A DNA stretch of 28,136 bases from JBBQKI01 sp038326725 (GTDB lineage: Bacteria > Bacteroidota > Bacteroidia > Flavobacteriales > Flavobacteriaceae): assembly GCA_038326725.1 (NCBI GenBank), contig JBBQKI010000029.1, positions 1-28,136 of the forward strand. Reading direction: 5' to 3'. Below the pieces are notes generated by a model that worked only from the letters and a program-made list of their open reading frames with translations, searched no databases and was not told where the DNA came from. Shown here piece after piece: positions 6,839 through 14,431 of this stretch (its first letter is position 1; the number at the start of each line of letters is the position of its first letter). The position numbers were made by a program, and so were the translations under genes.

Positions 6839-7252
6839 ATGAAGAAAATGGTTTTATTGTTAAGCATATTGATATTGCTGCACGGTTGTAGTGGCAACGA
6901 TGATGGCAAAGCACAAGATAGCGAGGTCATTGGCAAATGGAAGCATGTGGAAAGCATGGTAAGTGATGGTGGCCCCTATTATTTCATTACGGTTGAAAAT
7001 GGCTACACCTACACTTTTAAAAACAATGGTTCGCTAACGGCAGTTGGGGAATTTGACTGTAGCGGCACTTACGATTTCGATGATTTGGATAGGATAGAAG
7101 TTGCAATAGTAGACTGTCCTGCCTCATACCCCCAGATAATTGCCAGTATAAAATATGCCGTGAGCGTCAGTGGAAACAAGTTGACTTTGACCCAAGACCC
7201 ACCAGTTGCGGATGAAGGCGGGGCGGAGATATTTGAAAGGGTTGATGAATAA
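6839..7252 (+). CDS. Small lipoprotein, lipocalin-like
   Basis: The 137-residue product has a lipoprotein signal peptide with lipobox LHGC (Cys17) followed by a GNDD linker. The mature part starts with IGKWKHVES and has alternating strands (YTYTFKNNGSLTAVGEFDCSGTYDF, KYAVSVSGNKLTLTQ), the pattern of small lipocalin-like domains that are abundant in Bacteroidota. Two cysteines (FDCSG, VDCPA) may form a disulfide. It follows the metalloprotease gene by four bases and is likely co-transcribed. No specific ligand can be named. Confidence 0.85.
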   Translation: MKKMVLLLSILILLHGCSGNDDGKAQDSEVIGKWKHVESMVSDGGPYYFITVENGYTYTFKNNGSLTAVGEFDCSGTYDFDDLDRIEVAIVDCPASYPQIIASIKYAVSVSGNKLTLTQDPPVADEGGAEIFERVDE

Positions 7253-7266
7253 AACTTGGGTTTGGT

Positions 7267-7302
7267 CCCTTCAACTGTCCTTCGACTGCGCTCAGGTTGA
7301 AA
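7267..7302. repeat. Flavobacterial interspersed repeat (CTTCGACTGCGCTCAG type)
   Basis: The segment contains CCTTCGACTGCGCTCAGG flanked by TTCAAC and GTTGAA, so it can fold as a hairpin. This core is, from memory, a widely dispersed intergenic repeat in Bacteroidota genomes, usually at 3' ends between converging genes as here. It may serve as the shared transcription end of the lipoprotein gene and ilvE. One copy is in the window. Confidence 0.6.
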
Positions 7303-7316
7303 TTTTGACCTTAAAT

Positions 7317-8387
7317 TTAAACAACCGGAAACCTCCACCCAAACGGATCTTCCGCACGGTTGTATTGAATATCCATTAATTGTTTTTTCACTTTAATAGC
7401 AAAACCTTCTTTATTATCGGGCAGTTCAAAAATTTCTTCCTTAAAACTGAAAGCTTTTACCGGGCTAATTACTGCCGCAGTTCCTGCACCAAAAATTTCT
7501 TTTAAAGTATTGTTTTTCGAAGCCTCCACAATTTCTGAAACCAAGACACGTCTTTCCTCTACATTTATATTATTACGTTTTGCAAGGGCAATTACGCTTT
7601 TTCGGGTAACGCCATCCAAAATCCTGTCGCTGATGGGAGCGGTGAGCAGGGTGTCGTTTACCCTAAAAAAAACATTCATCGTTCCGGCTTCCTCAAGATA
7701 TTCGTGTGAGGTAGCATCTGTCCAAATTACTTGTTGAAACCCTTTTTCCCGAGCCAGGTTGGTTGGATAAAACTGGGCGCCGTAGTTTCCGGCGGCCTTC
7801 ACAAAACCCACTCCGCCATTGGCAGAGCGGCTGTATTCTTCCGCTATCACCACTTTTACATCGCCCGTATAATAGGCCTGTGCGGGCGAAAGCAAAATCA
7901 TGAATTTATATTCGGTGGATGGTGAAGCTGCAACGCCAGTTTGGGTTGCCATCACAAAAGGCCGAATGTACAACGAATTGCCATCGCCGGGTTTAACCCA
8001 TTCCTTGTCCATTTTCAATAATTCCAATAAGCCGTTAAAGAAAAATTCCTTTGGGAATTCAGGGATGGCCATCCGTTTGGAGGATTTGTTGATCCTGTTA
8101 AAATTTTCTTCCGGGCGGAAAAGCCAAACTTTACCTTCGCCGTCCTTATAAGCTTTCATTCCCTCAAACACTGCTTGGCCGTAATGAAAAACCTTTGCAG
8201 CGGGCGAAATTAGCAAGGGACCATAGGGTTTTATGGTAGGATTTTGCCACGCACCATCTTTGTAATCGCATTCAAACATATGATCCGTAAAGGTGTGGCC
8301 GAAGACAAGATTGTCAAAGTCTACATCTTTAATTTTTGAGGCTCCTATTTTTTGAATGGTTAATTCTTTTGATGCGGAAATGCTCAT
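7317..8387 (-). CDS. ilvE: Branched-chain amino acid aminotransferase
   Basis: The 356-residue protein is a class IV PLP aminotransferase that interconverts Val, Leu and Ile with their 2-oxo acids, the last step of branched-chain amino acid synthesis, using glutamate/2-oxoglutarate. It has YGQAVFEGMKAY near 69-80, the PLP lysine K197 in FVKAAGNYGA, and the EEAGTMNVFF signature near 233-242. Its length fits the eukaryote-like type II BCATs, which are longer than the E. coli enzyme. It stands alone with a -7 box upstream; other ilv/leu genes are not nearby. Confidence 0.95.
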   Translation of the reverse strand: MSISASKELTIQKIGASKIKDVDFDNLVFGHTFTDHMFECDYKDGAWQNPTIKPYGPLLISPAAKVFHYGQAVFEGMKAYKDGEGKVWLFRPEENFNRINKSSKRMAIPEFPKEFFFNGLLELLKMDKEWVKPGDGNSLYIRPFVMATQTGVAASPSTEYKFMILLSPAQAYYTGDVKVVIAEEYSRSANGGVGFVKAAGNYGAQFYPTNLAREKGFQQVIWTDATSHEYLEEAGTMNVFFRVNDTLLTAPISDRILDGVTRKSVIALAKRNNINVEERRVLVSEIVEASKNNTLKEIFGAGTAAVISPVKAFSFKEEIFELPDNKEGFAIKVKKQLMDIQYNRAEDPFGWRFPVV

Positions 8388-8406
8388 GAAGTGAAAGTTT
8401 ATTTTG

Positions 8407-8414
8407 CAAAAATA
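8407..8414 (-). promoter_or_regulatory. -7 box for ilvE
   Basis: TATTTTTG on the minus strand is an exact TAnnTTTG match 19 bases before the ilvE ATG. No convincing -33 TTTG is seen. Confidence 0.45.
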
Positions 8415-8495
8415 GGTAAAATTTAGGCCATTAATAAGGTAAAAAAGCCTTAAAATTGTAACTTATTAGTAATCATTAATTATAAAGACATTATC

Positions 8496-9011
8496 ATGAA
8501 AAATCTACTATTTGTTCTTGTTTTATCTCTATTAGCGGCTAGTTGTAAAAATGAAAATACCGATAAAATTCAAGAAGTCGAAACGGAGGAAGTGGCCATG
8601 AACTATCAATCATTTGGTGATAAAATAACCGATGACGAGATTTCGCCTAACAGCGAAATCATTGAAAAATTAAAAAAAATGAATGTCAGCGACACCTTGG
8701 ATGTGAAACTGAACGTAATGGTGAAAGATGTTTGTCAGAAAAAAGGCTGCTGGATGACCGTGGATATTGCCGGGGAAGAAGCCATGGTGAAATTTAAGGA
8801 CTATGCTTTTTTTATGCCTAAAGATATTGCGGGGCAAAATGTAATTATGAAAGGCAAAGCTTATTACGAAGAAACCAGTGTAGAGGACCAACGTCATTTT
8901 GCCGAAGATGCGGGCGAAACCCCTGAAGCCATTGCGGCCATTACTGAGCCCAAAAAAACGCTTACATTTTTATCTACCGGGGTTCTTATTCCCGCTAAAG
9001 AAAATCAATAA
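8496..9011 (+). CDS. DUF4920-family lipoprotein
   Basis: The 171-residue product has a lipoprotein signal with lipobox AASC (Cys17). The mature part (YQSFGDKITDDEIS, then VKDVCQKKGCWMTVD and MVKFKDYAFFMPKDIAG) matches the DUF4920 family, whose hallmark is the short-spaced cysteine pair with a CWM motif, possibly for metal or redox chemistry. It is an OB-like beta domain by appearance. Its stop is three bases from the mnmD start, so the two are co-transcribed. The biological role is not established. Confidence 0.9.
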   Translation: MKNLLFVLVLSLLAASCKNENTDKIQEVETEEVAMNYQSFGDKITDDEISPNSEIIEKLKKMNVSDTLDVKLNVMVKDVCQKKGCWMTVDIAGEEAMVKFKDYAFFMPKDIAGQNVIMKGKAYYEETSVEDQRHFAEDAGETPEAIAAITEPKKTLTFLSTGVLIPAKENQ

Positions 9012-9014
9012 TAC

Positions 9015-9680
9015 GTGAAACGTGTTTTTCTCAAAACCGGCGATGGATCATTCACCATCCACCTTCCGGAATGGGACGAGCAGTATCACTCCAAACACGG
9101 AGCAATTGTTGAAGCCCGGCATGTTTTTATACAAACCGGGCTTCAACATTTTATTTTAAATAACCCCCAAAAACCGGTTTCTATTCTTGAAATTGGTTTT
9201 GGAACGGGGCTGAATTCTTTGCTCACTTGCCTTGAAGCTGAAAGTGAAAAGATTTTCATAAACTATGTTGGTGTTGAAGCTTATCCTATTTTACTTTCAG
9301 AAGCAAAAAAATTGAATTACTCCCAACTTTTAAAAATTGAAGAAAATGATTTTCTGAAATTCCATCAATGCGATTGGGAACATGCTTCGCAGATGAACTC
9401 CTATTTTCATTTAACGAAAAGGCGACAATTTTTTTCTGAAATTGAAGATGAAAATTCTTTTGATATCATTTATTTTGATGCCTTTGGCCCGCGTTCGCAA
9501 CCCGATTTATGGACAGAAAATATACTAAAAAAAATGTTCATCGCTTTAAAACCGGGAGGTGTTTTCGTAACTTATTGCGCCAAAGGGGATGTACGCCGTA
9601 CGTTACAACATTTGGGGTTTACCACCGAAAGACTGGCGGGACCTCCCGGAAAACGTGAGATACTACGGGGGACGAAATAG
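9015..9680 (+). CDS. mnmD: tRNA 5-methylaminomethyl-2-thiouridine methyltransferase MnmD
   Basis: The gene starts with GTG, three bases after the DUF4920 stop. The 221-residue product is the stand-alone methyltransferase half of MnmC (former DUF752), which uses SAM to complete mnm5s2U at the wobble base of tRNAs. Visible motifs are KTGDGSFT and E-YHSKHGA near the N-terminus, the SAM loop LEIGFGTGLNSLL (58-70), DIIYFDAFGPRSQPDLW in the active-site region, and the C-terminal AGPPGKREI signature. The FAD oxidase half of E. coli MnmC is absent, as usual in this phylum. Confidence 0.93.
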   Translation: MKRVFLKTGDGSFTIHLPEWDEQYHSKHGAIVEARHVFIQTGLQHFILNNPQKPVSILEIGFGTGLNSLLTCLEAESEKIFINYVGVEAYPILLSEAKKLNYSQLLKIEENDFLKFHQCDWEHASQMNSYFHLTKRRQFFSEIEDENSFDIIYFDAFGPRSQPDLWTENILKKMFIALKPGGVFVTYCAKGDVRRTLQHLGFTTERLAGPPGKREILRGTK

Positions 9681-9829
9681 CATTTTGAATATTTTGATTT
9701 TCAATTCTATTTTTTAGAAATCTTACATTTTTATCGCTAAATTTTCCCCAAATAAGAAATTTTTAAGACGCTCATAATCTTCCGTTAAGGCATTAGGGGT
9801 TTGCTTTTTCAATACCTAATTTTAACTCC

Positions 9830-10738
9830 ATGTTTTCAAAAGTATTAATAACAGGGGCAACAGGCTTGATAGGTACGGAATTGGTTAGCCAATTGCATCT
9901 TAAAAATATTGATGTTCATTACTTTACGACTAGTAAGAATAAAATTGAAAACAAGCCAAACTACAAAGGATTTTATTGGAACCCTGAAAATAATAAAATA
10001 GATTTAAAAGCTTTTGAGGGAGTATCTGCGATTATCAATTTAGCCGGGGCGTCGGTTTCAAAAAGGTGGACCAAAAGCTGTAAAAAAGAAATACTCAACA
10101 GCCGCACCCAAAGCATTAACCTTATTTACGAAAGCCTTCAAAATATAGATTATAACGTTAGCCATTTTATTTCAGCTAGTGGGATTAGCATTTATCCAAG
10201 CTCAAAAACCAAACTTTACACGGAAGAAGACAAGGATGTGGACCCCACCTTTTTGGCAGCCGTAAGTGTGGCTTGGGAAGCTGCAGCAAACCAATTTAAA
10301 AACCTTGGCATTGATGTGGCCATAGTCCGCACAGGAATAGTGCTTTCAAAAAAAGGCGGAGCTTTGGAACAAATTGCAAAACCCATTAAAGCAGGAATTG
10401 GAGCAAGTTTGGGTACTGGGGAACAATGGCAATCGTGGATACATTTGGACGATATTGTGGGAATTTATTTGTTCCTCCTCAAAAATGCTTCCGAAGGAAT
10501 TTATAACGGTGTGGCGCCTTCTCCGGTTACCAATGAGAAATTGACAAAACAAATAGCACTGCAATTGCACAAAAGCATTTGGTTGCCAAATGTTCCGGGG
10601 TTTGTGTTGAGAATCGCTTTGGGTGAAATGTCCACTATTGTATTAAAGGGACAATTGGTAAGTTCCCGAAAGATTGAAGAATCGGGATACAATTTTAAAT
10701 TTTATAACCTCGAATCCGCGCTTCAAAATTTATTATAA
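9830..10738 (+). CDS. TIGR01777-family NAD(P)-dependent epimerase (YfcH-like)
   Basis: The 302-residue extended short-chain dehydrogenase has the dinucleotide loop ITGATGLIG (7-15), the characteristic INLAGASVSKRWT and NSRTQS motifs, and a C-terminal part with PNVPGFVLRIALGEMS typical of the TIGR01777/DUF1731 group. Substrate and pathway are unknown. The 149 bases upstream hold no gene and only weak promoter-like AT-rich sequence. A strong hairpin follows the stop codon. Confidence 0.9.
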   Translation: MFSKVLITGATGLIGTELVSQLHLKNIDVHYFTTSKNKIENKPNYKGFYWNPENNKIDLKAFEGVSAIINLAGASVSKRWTKSCKKEILNSRTQSINLIYESLQNIDYNVSHFISASGISIYPSSKTKLYTEEDKDVDPTFLAAVSVAWEAAANQFKNLGIDVAIVRTGIVLSKKGGALEQIAKPIKAGIGASLGTGEQWQSWIHLDDIVGIYLFLLKNASEGIYNGVAPSPVTNEKLTKQIALQLHKSIWLPNVPGFVLRIALGEMSTIVLKGQLVSSRKIEESGYNFKFYNLESALQNLL

Positions 10739-10743
10739 AAAAG

Positions 10744-10769
10744 TTGGGGCGGCCAACCGGCCGCCCCAA
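10744..10769. terminator. Strong GC-rich hairpin between converging genes
   Basis: TTGGGGCGGCC and GGCCGCCCCAA form a perfect eleven-base-pair stem with an AACC loop. On the minus strand it is followed by CTTTTTT, so it is a good terminator for the YceI gene. On the plus strand the T-run is lacking and termination of the epimerase gene would be weaker. Confidence 0.8.
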
Positions 10770-10792
10770 TAATCAAAATATTTTAAAAGTGT

Positions 10793-11455
10793 TTATGCTT
10801 TATTGGCAACAATGGAAACTGTGATTTCCATATCATCATCAATAAATTTGTCGCCTAAATTATCGAAAATTGATTTGGAACCATAGTTAACCCCCCATTT
10901 GGTGCGGTCTATCATAAAAGGTTCACTTTTGATGGTCACGCTATTTCCCTGTTCAGAAATCGTAGCGGGAAATTCTATAGCATTAGTTTTATCTTTAATA
11001 GTAAGATTTCCGTTTATCATTGTTTTCCCATTGCTTTCGGACACGCCCGTAAGTTCAAATTTAGCAGTACCAAATTTATTTACGTTGAAAAAGTCACCTT
11101 CTTGACCTTCGGCAGTTCCTTTTAAATGAGCTTCAAGATTTGCTTTTTGTTCGCCTTCCAAGTCTTTATCAGTTATGGTGGTCATATTGATAACGAAAGT
11201 ACCTGCTTCTACAGCACCATTGTTCATAGCAAAATTCCCGGAGCTTAAATCTATTGTACCATTGTGCGAGCCAGTTGGCTTATTGCCTTTCCAAGTAATT
11301 TCGGACGCGTCGGTATCAACCGTGTAATTTATTGCAACATCGCTAGCCTCCATTGCTTCCATAGCTTCTGTTTCGTTTTCTTTATTGTCTTTACAAGACA
11401 CCATTCCAACAAACACGAAGGCTGTCATTGTAATATTTAAAATTGTGCTTTTCAT
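10793..11455 (-). CDS. YceI-family lipoprotein
   Basis: The 220-residue product has a lipoprotein signal peptide ending in MVSC (Cys21), then a Met/Glu/Ala-rich acidic linker (KDNKENETEAMEAMEASD). The rest is a YceI-type lipocalin barrel: Y-VDTDASEITWKGNKPTGSHNGT, DLEGEQKANLEAHLKG, FFNVNKFGTAKFELTGV and DRTKWGVNYGS. YceI proteins bind long isoprenoid-type lipids; the ligand here is unknown. It is divergent from grpE and has its own -7 box. Confidence 0.92.
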   Translation of the reverse strand: MKSTILNITMTAFVFVGMVSCKDNKENETEAMEAMEASDVAINYTVDTDASEITWKGNKPTGSHNGTIDLSSGNFAMNNGAVEAGTFVINMTTITDKDLEGEQKANLEAHLKGTAEGQEGDFFNVNKFGTAKFELTGVSESNGKTMINGNLTIKDKTNAIEFPATISEQGNSVTIKSEPFMIDRTKWGVNYGSKSIFDNLGDKFIDDDMEITVSIVANKA

Positions 11456-11480
11456 AAAATTTTAATTTTGGTTTAGGGTG

Positions 11481-11488
11481 CAAAAGTA
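11481..11488 (-). promoter_or_regulatory. -7 box for the YceI lipoprotein gene
   Basis: TACTTTTG on the minus strand is an exact TAnnTTTG match 25 bases before the ATG. A TTTG exists further upstream (11520-11517) but at 28 bases it is too distant for a standard -33. Confidence 0.5.
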
Positions 11489-11541
11489 TTTCATTTCCCA
11501 TAAATATTCCCATAAACAAATATTAAATATATTGGTGACAT

Positions 11542-11574
11542 TTTGACAAACAAAACGAAATGGCAGTACTTTTG
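11542..11574 (+). promoter_or_regulatory. Promoter of grpE-dnaJ
   Basis: TTTG (11542-11545) and TACTTTTG (11567-11574) are separated by 21 bases, a good Bacteroidota sigma-A promoter. The start would be near 11578, about 20 bases before the grpE ATG. I see no CIRCE or other heat-shock inverted repeat here. Confidence 0.7.
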
Positions 11575-11599
11575 CTTCCCCTTAAAAAACTTATAAAAA

Positions 11600-12160
11600 A
11601 TGAGCAAAAAAGAGGAAAACCACAAAAATGATTTTCACGGCGAAGAATTGGTAAGTGAGGAAATTACCGATTTCGGTAATTTGGAAGAGGGGACCAAAGA
11701 TGAAAATGGAGAATCCGACACACCTCTAGCGGAAGCATTGGAAAAAGAAAAAGACCGTTATTTAAGGCTTTTTGCTGAATTTGAAAATTTTAAAAAACGT
11801 ACAGCGCGCGAAAGAATGGAAATGTTTAAAACAGCGAGTGAAGATATAATGGTGGTATTACTTCCCATCTTGGACGATTTTGAACGAGCATTGAAAGAAA
11901 TAAACCGTGCAGATGACAATGGTTTATATAAAGGCGTAGAACTTATCCATAACAAATTGAACGAGTCGCTTCGCTCAAAAGGATTGCAAATCTTGGAAAC
12001 AAAACCGGGAGATGTATTTAATGCGGATACGCACGAGGCCATAACCCAAATTCCCGCACCTACTGAAAAATTAAAAGGAAAAATAATTGATGTGGTTGAA
12101 AAGGGGTACGCCTTGGGAGATAAAATAATCCGCTATCCAAAAGTGGTCATAGGCCAATAA
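11600..12160 (+). CDS. grpE: Nucleotide exchange factor GrpE
   Basis: The 186-residue protein has an acidic N-terminus, a long coiled-coil helix (EALEKEKDRYLRLFAEFENFKKR) and the C-terminal beta domain (GVELIHNKLNESLRSKGLQILE, NADTHEAITQIPAP, GYALGDKIIRYPKVVIGQ) typical of GrpE. It releases ADP from DnaK in the cytoplasm. dnaJ follows two bases after its stop, so the two cochaperones are made from one message. dnaK is not in the window. Confidence 0.97.
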   Translation: MSKKEENHKNDFHGEELVSEEITDFGNLEEGTKDENGESDTPLAEALEKEKDRYLRLFAEFENFKKRTARERMEMFKTASEDIMVVLLPILDDFERALKEINRADDNGLYKGVELIHNKLNESLRSKGLQILETKPGDVFNADTHEAITQIPAPTEKLKGKIIDVVEKGYALGDKIIRYPKVVIGQ

Positions 12161-12162
12161 AA

Positions 12163-13272
12163 ATGAAACAAGATTATTACGAAATCCTGGGCATTCAAAA
12201 AAGTGCCACTGCAGCCGAAATTAAAAAGGCGTATCGCAAAAAAGCGATAGAGCATCATCCAGACAAAAACCCGGGAGATCCCAAAGCGGAAGAAATGTTC
12301 AAAAAATCCGCTGAAGCCTATGAGGTTTTGAGTGATCCCAATAAAAGATCCCGTTATGATCAATATGGGCATCAGGCTTTTCAAGGCGGTGGTTTTGGTG
12401 GTGGTGGAATGAACATGGAAGATATTTTCAGCCAGTTCGGTGATATTTTTGGAGGTGCATTTAGTAGCGGCTTTGGAGGTTTTGGCGGAGGTGGCGGAAG
12501 CCGAACTTTAAAAGGAAGTAACCTGCGTATCCGGGTTCAACTTTCTTTAGAGGAAATAGCAAACGGCGTTGAGAAAAAAATTAAGGTAAAACGCAAAAAA
12601 ACTGCACAAGGAACTACCTATAAAACCTGCAGTACTTGTAACGGCCAAGGACAGGTTACCCGGATTCAAAATACAATTTTGGGAAGGATGCAAACTTCCG
12701 CTCCTTGCGGGGCATGCAGTGGTACTGGCCAAATAATTGATAAAAAACCAGCTAATGCCGATGCTGATGGTATGTTGCTGACCGAGGAAACGGTTTCCAT
12801 TAAAATCCCGGCCGGAGTGGTGGATGGAATGCAACTGAAAGTTTCAGGAAAAGGAAACGATGCCCCTGGGCAGGGAATTCCTGGCGACCTTTTGGTGGCT
12901 ATTGAAGAACTGCCGCACGAAAGCCTTCAACGTGAAGGCGACAACCTACATTACGATTTGTATGTTAGCATTTCAGATGCAGTCTTGGGAGTTTCAAAGG
13001 AGATTGACACGGTAACGGGAAAAGTACGGATCAAAATTGAAGCGGGAACACAAAGCGGAAAAATCCTTCGTCTTCGAAACAAAGGAATTCCAAGCATCAA
13101 TGGGTATGGCACCGGCGATTTGCTTGTACACATTAATGTCTGGACACCCAAAACACTTTCGAAAGAACAAAAAGAATTTTTTGAGAAAATGGCCGATGAT
13201 GATAATTTCGTTCCGAACCCCGAAAAAGAAGACAAATCTTTTTTTGAAAAAGTGAAAGATATGTTTTCTTAA
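12163..13272 (+). CDS. dnaJ: Chaperone DnaJ with reduced zinc region
   Basis: The 369-residue protein has the J domain with HPD at 32-34, a Gly/Phe-rich linker (about 73-113), a central zinc region and the C-terminal substrate-binding domain, and works with DnaK and GrpE. Classical DnaJ has four CxxCxGxG repeats. Here only two are seen, CSTCNGQG (C156, C159) and CGACSGTG (C182, C185), separated by IQNTILGRMQT. By alignment in mind these match repeats II and III, which form zinc centre II, while repeats I and IV (zinc centre I) are missing. I recall similar shortening in other flavobacterial DnaJ proteins, so this is likely lineage-typical rather than damage. Confidence 0.95.
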   Translation: MKQDYYEILGIQKSATAAEIKKAYRKKAIEHHPDKNPGDPKAEEMFKKSAEAYEVLSDPNKRSRYDQYGHQAFQGGGFGGGGMNMEDIFSQFGDIFGGAFSSGFGGFGGGGGSRTLKGSNLRIRVQLSLEEIANGVEKKIKVKRKKTAQGTTYKTCSTCNGQGQVTRIQNTILGRMQTSAPCGACSGTGQIIDKKPANADADGMLLTEETVSIKIPAGVVDGMQLKVSGKGNDAPGQGIPGDLLVAIEELPHESLQREGDNLHYDLYVSISDAVLGVSKEIDTVTGKVRIKIEAGTQSGKILRLRNKGIPSINGYGTGDLLVHINVWTPKTLSKEQKEFFEKMADDDNFVPNPEKEDKSFFEKVKDMFS

Positions 13273-13313
13273 AAAAACGTTAAGTTAAAATTATTTTTTA
13301 TACATTTGACAAT

Positions 13314-13345
13314 CCTCTTTTAGCGAAGGGGTATTTTTCTTTTTC
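13314..13345 (+). terminator. Weak first terminator after dnaJ
   Basis: CCTCTT (13314-13319) and AAGGGG (13326-13331) can pair around TTAGCG and are followed by a T-rich run. It may act in tandem with the stronger hairpin at 13361-13398. Confidence 0.4.
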
Positions 13346-13360
13346 ATAGCAATTTTTTTT

Positions 13361-13398
13361 CCCACCCTTCAAATTCGTTTGGAGGGTGGGTTTTTTTT
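13361..13398 (+). terminator. Strong intrinsic terminator of grpE-dnaJ
   Basis: CCCACCCTTCAAA pairs with TTTGGAGGGTGGG around a TTCG tetraloop (13 pairs, one G-T), followed by eight T. It lies 88 bases after the dnaJ stop codon. Confidence 0.92.
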
Positions 13399-13448
13399 GC
13401 TGCAATTTTGAATTTAAAAAAGTATTACGTTTAAATAAGTTCTTATTA

Positions 13449-13482
13449 TTTACAAAGCTTTACAAGCAAATCTTTATATTTG
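13449..13482 (+). promoter_or_regulatory. Promoter of the ABC exporter genes
   Basis: TTTA (13449-13452, one mismatch to TTTG) and TATATTTG (13475-13482, exact TAnnTTTG) are 22 bases apart. The predicted start is near 13486, about 16 bases before the ATG. Confidence 0.6.
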
Positions 13483-13501
13483 CGAACTTCAAATTTTACC
13501 C

Positions 13502-14428
13502 ATGGAAAAACTGTTAACGGTAACCAATGTTTCAAAAACCTATGGCGATTACAAAGCTCTCAACAACGTTTCAATCGAGGTTGAAAAGGGAAGCATTTTT
13601 GGATTGTTGGGGCCAAATGGTGCGGGAAAGACCACGCTTATTCGCATAATCAACCAAATTACAATGCCCGATTCCGGAACGGTTTTGCTGGACGGCGAAC
13701 CGTTGAAGCCCGATCATATAAAATATATTGGCTATTTACCCGAAGAACGCGGCCTTTACAAATCCATGAAAGTAGGCGAACAGCTATTGTACCTTGCCCA
13801 ATTGAAAGGACTTTCCAAGCAACAAGCCAAACAAAAAATTGAGTATTGGTTTGAACGGCTTCAGATTGGAGATTGGTATAACAAGAAAATACAGGAACTT
13901 TCCAAAGGAATGGCCCAAAAAATCCAGTTTGTGGTAACGGTGTTACACGAACCAAAACTGCTTATTTTCGATGAGCCCTTCAGTGGTTTCGACCCCATAA
14001 ACGCTAACCTGATTAAGGATGAAATATTGAAATTGAGGGATGAGGGATCTACAGTTATCTTTTCAACCCACCGAATGGAATCCGTTGAAGAAATGTGCGA
14101 TCAAATTGCGCTCATTCATAAATCCAATAAAATCCTCGATGGAAAATTGATAGATATAAAACGTGCCTACAGGTCAAATACTTTTGAGATTGGACTGATC
14201 GCTAACAAAAGCGATGAGGTCTTGACCTCTTTAAATGAACATTTTGAAGTGACCCCCGTTTCGTTTAAAAGTATTAACGACGAGTTGCAATGCAGGGTGA
14301 AAATTCCCGAAACGCATACTGCTAATGATTTGGTAAGCTATTTAACCTCAAGAGGACAATTGATCCATTTTGTTGAAGTTATTCCTTCTGCAAACGAAAT
14401 ATTTATTGAAACAGTTCGAAATAATTAA
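13502..14428 (+). CDS. ABC transporter ATP-binding protein (NatA-like)
   Basis: The 308-residue ATPase has Walker A GPNGAGKT (37-44), signature LSKGMAQ (133-139), Walker B LLIFDE (153-158) and switch His190, then a C-terminal DUF4162-like extension (about 215-305) common in NatA-type exporters. The signature Q/G pattern is SKGMAQ rather than SGGQ, as usual in this subfamily. The membrane partner follows three bases downstream. NatAB-type systems export ions, drugs or other small molecules; substrate unknown. Confidence 0.93.
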   Translation: MEKLLTVTNVSKTYGDYKALNNVSIEVEKGSIFGLLGPNGAGKTTLIRIINQITMPDSGTVLLDGEPLKPDHIKYIGYLPEERGLYKSMKVGEQLLYLAQLKGLSKQQAKQKIEYWFERLQIGDWYNKKIQELSKGMAQKIQFVVTVLHEPKLLIFDEPFSGFDPINANLIKDEILKLRDEGSTVIFSTHRMESVEEMCDQIALIHKSNKILDGKLIDIKRAYRSNTFEIGLIANKSDEVLTSLNEHFEVTPVSFKSINDELQCRVKIPETHTANDLVSYLTSRGQLIHFVEVIPSANEIFIETVRNN

Positions 14429-14431
14429 AAT

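Noticed and set aside
7580..7600. A TACGC-N6-GGGTA-like palindrome inside ilvE
   Set aside because: On the plus strand it has a mismatch in the half-site, lies within coding sequence and has no -7 box at 23 bases. Probably chance.
11456..11599. CIRCE or other heat-shock operator before grpE
   Set aside because: No TTAGCACTC-N9-GAGTGCTAA or similar inverted repeat is present; only ordinary promoter boxes are seen.
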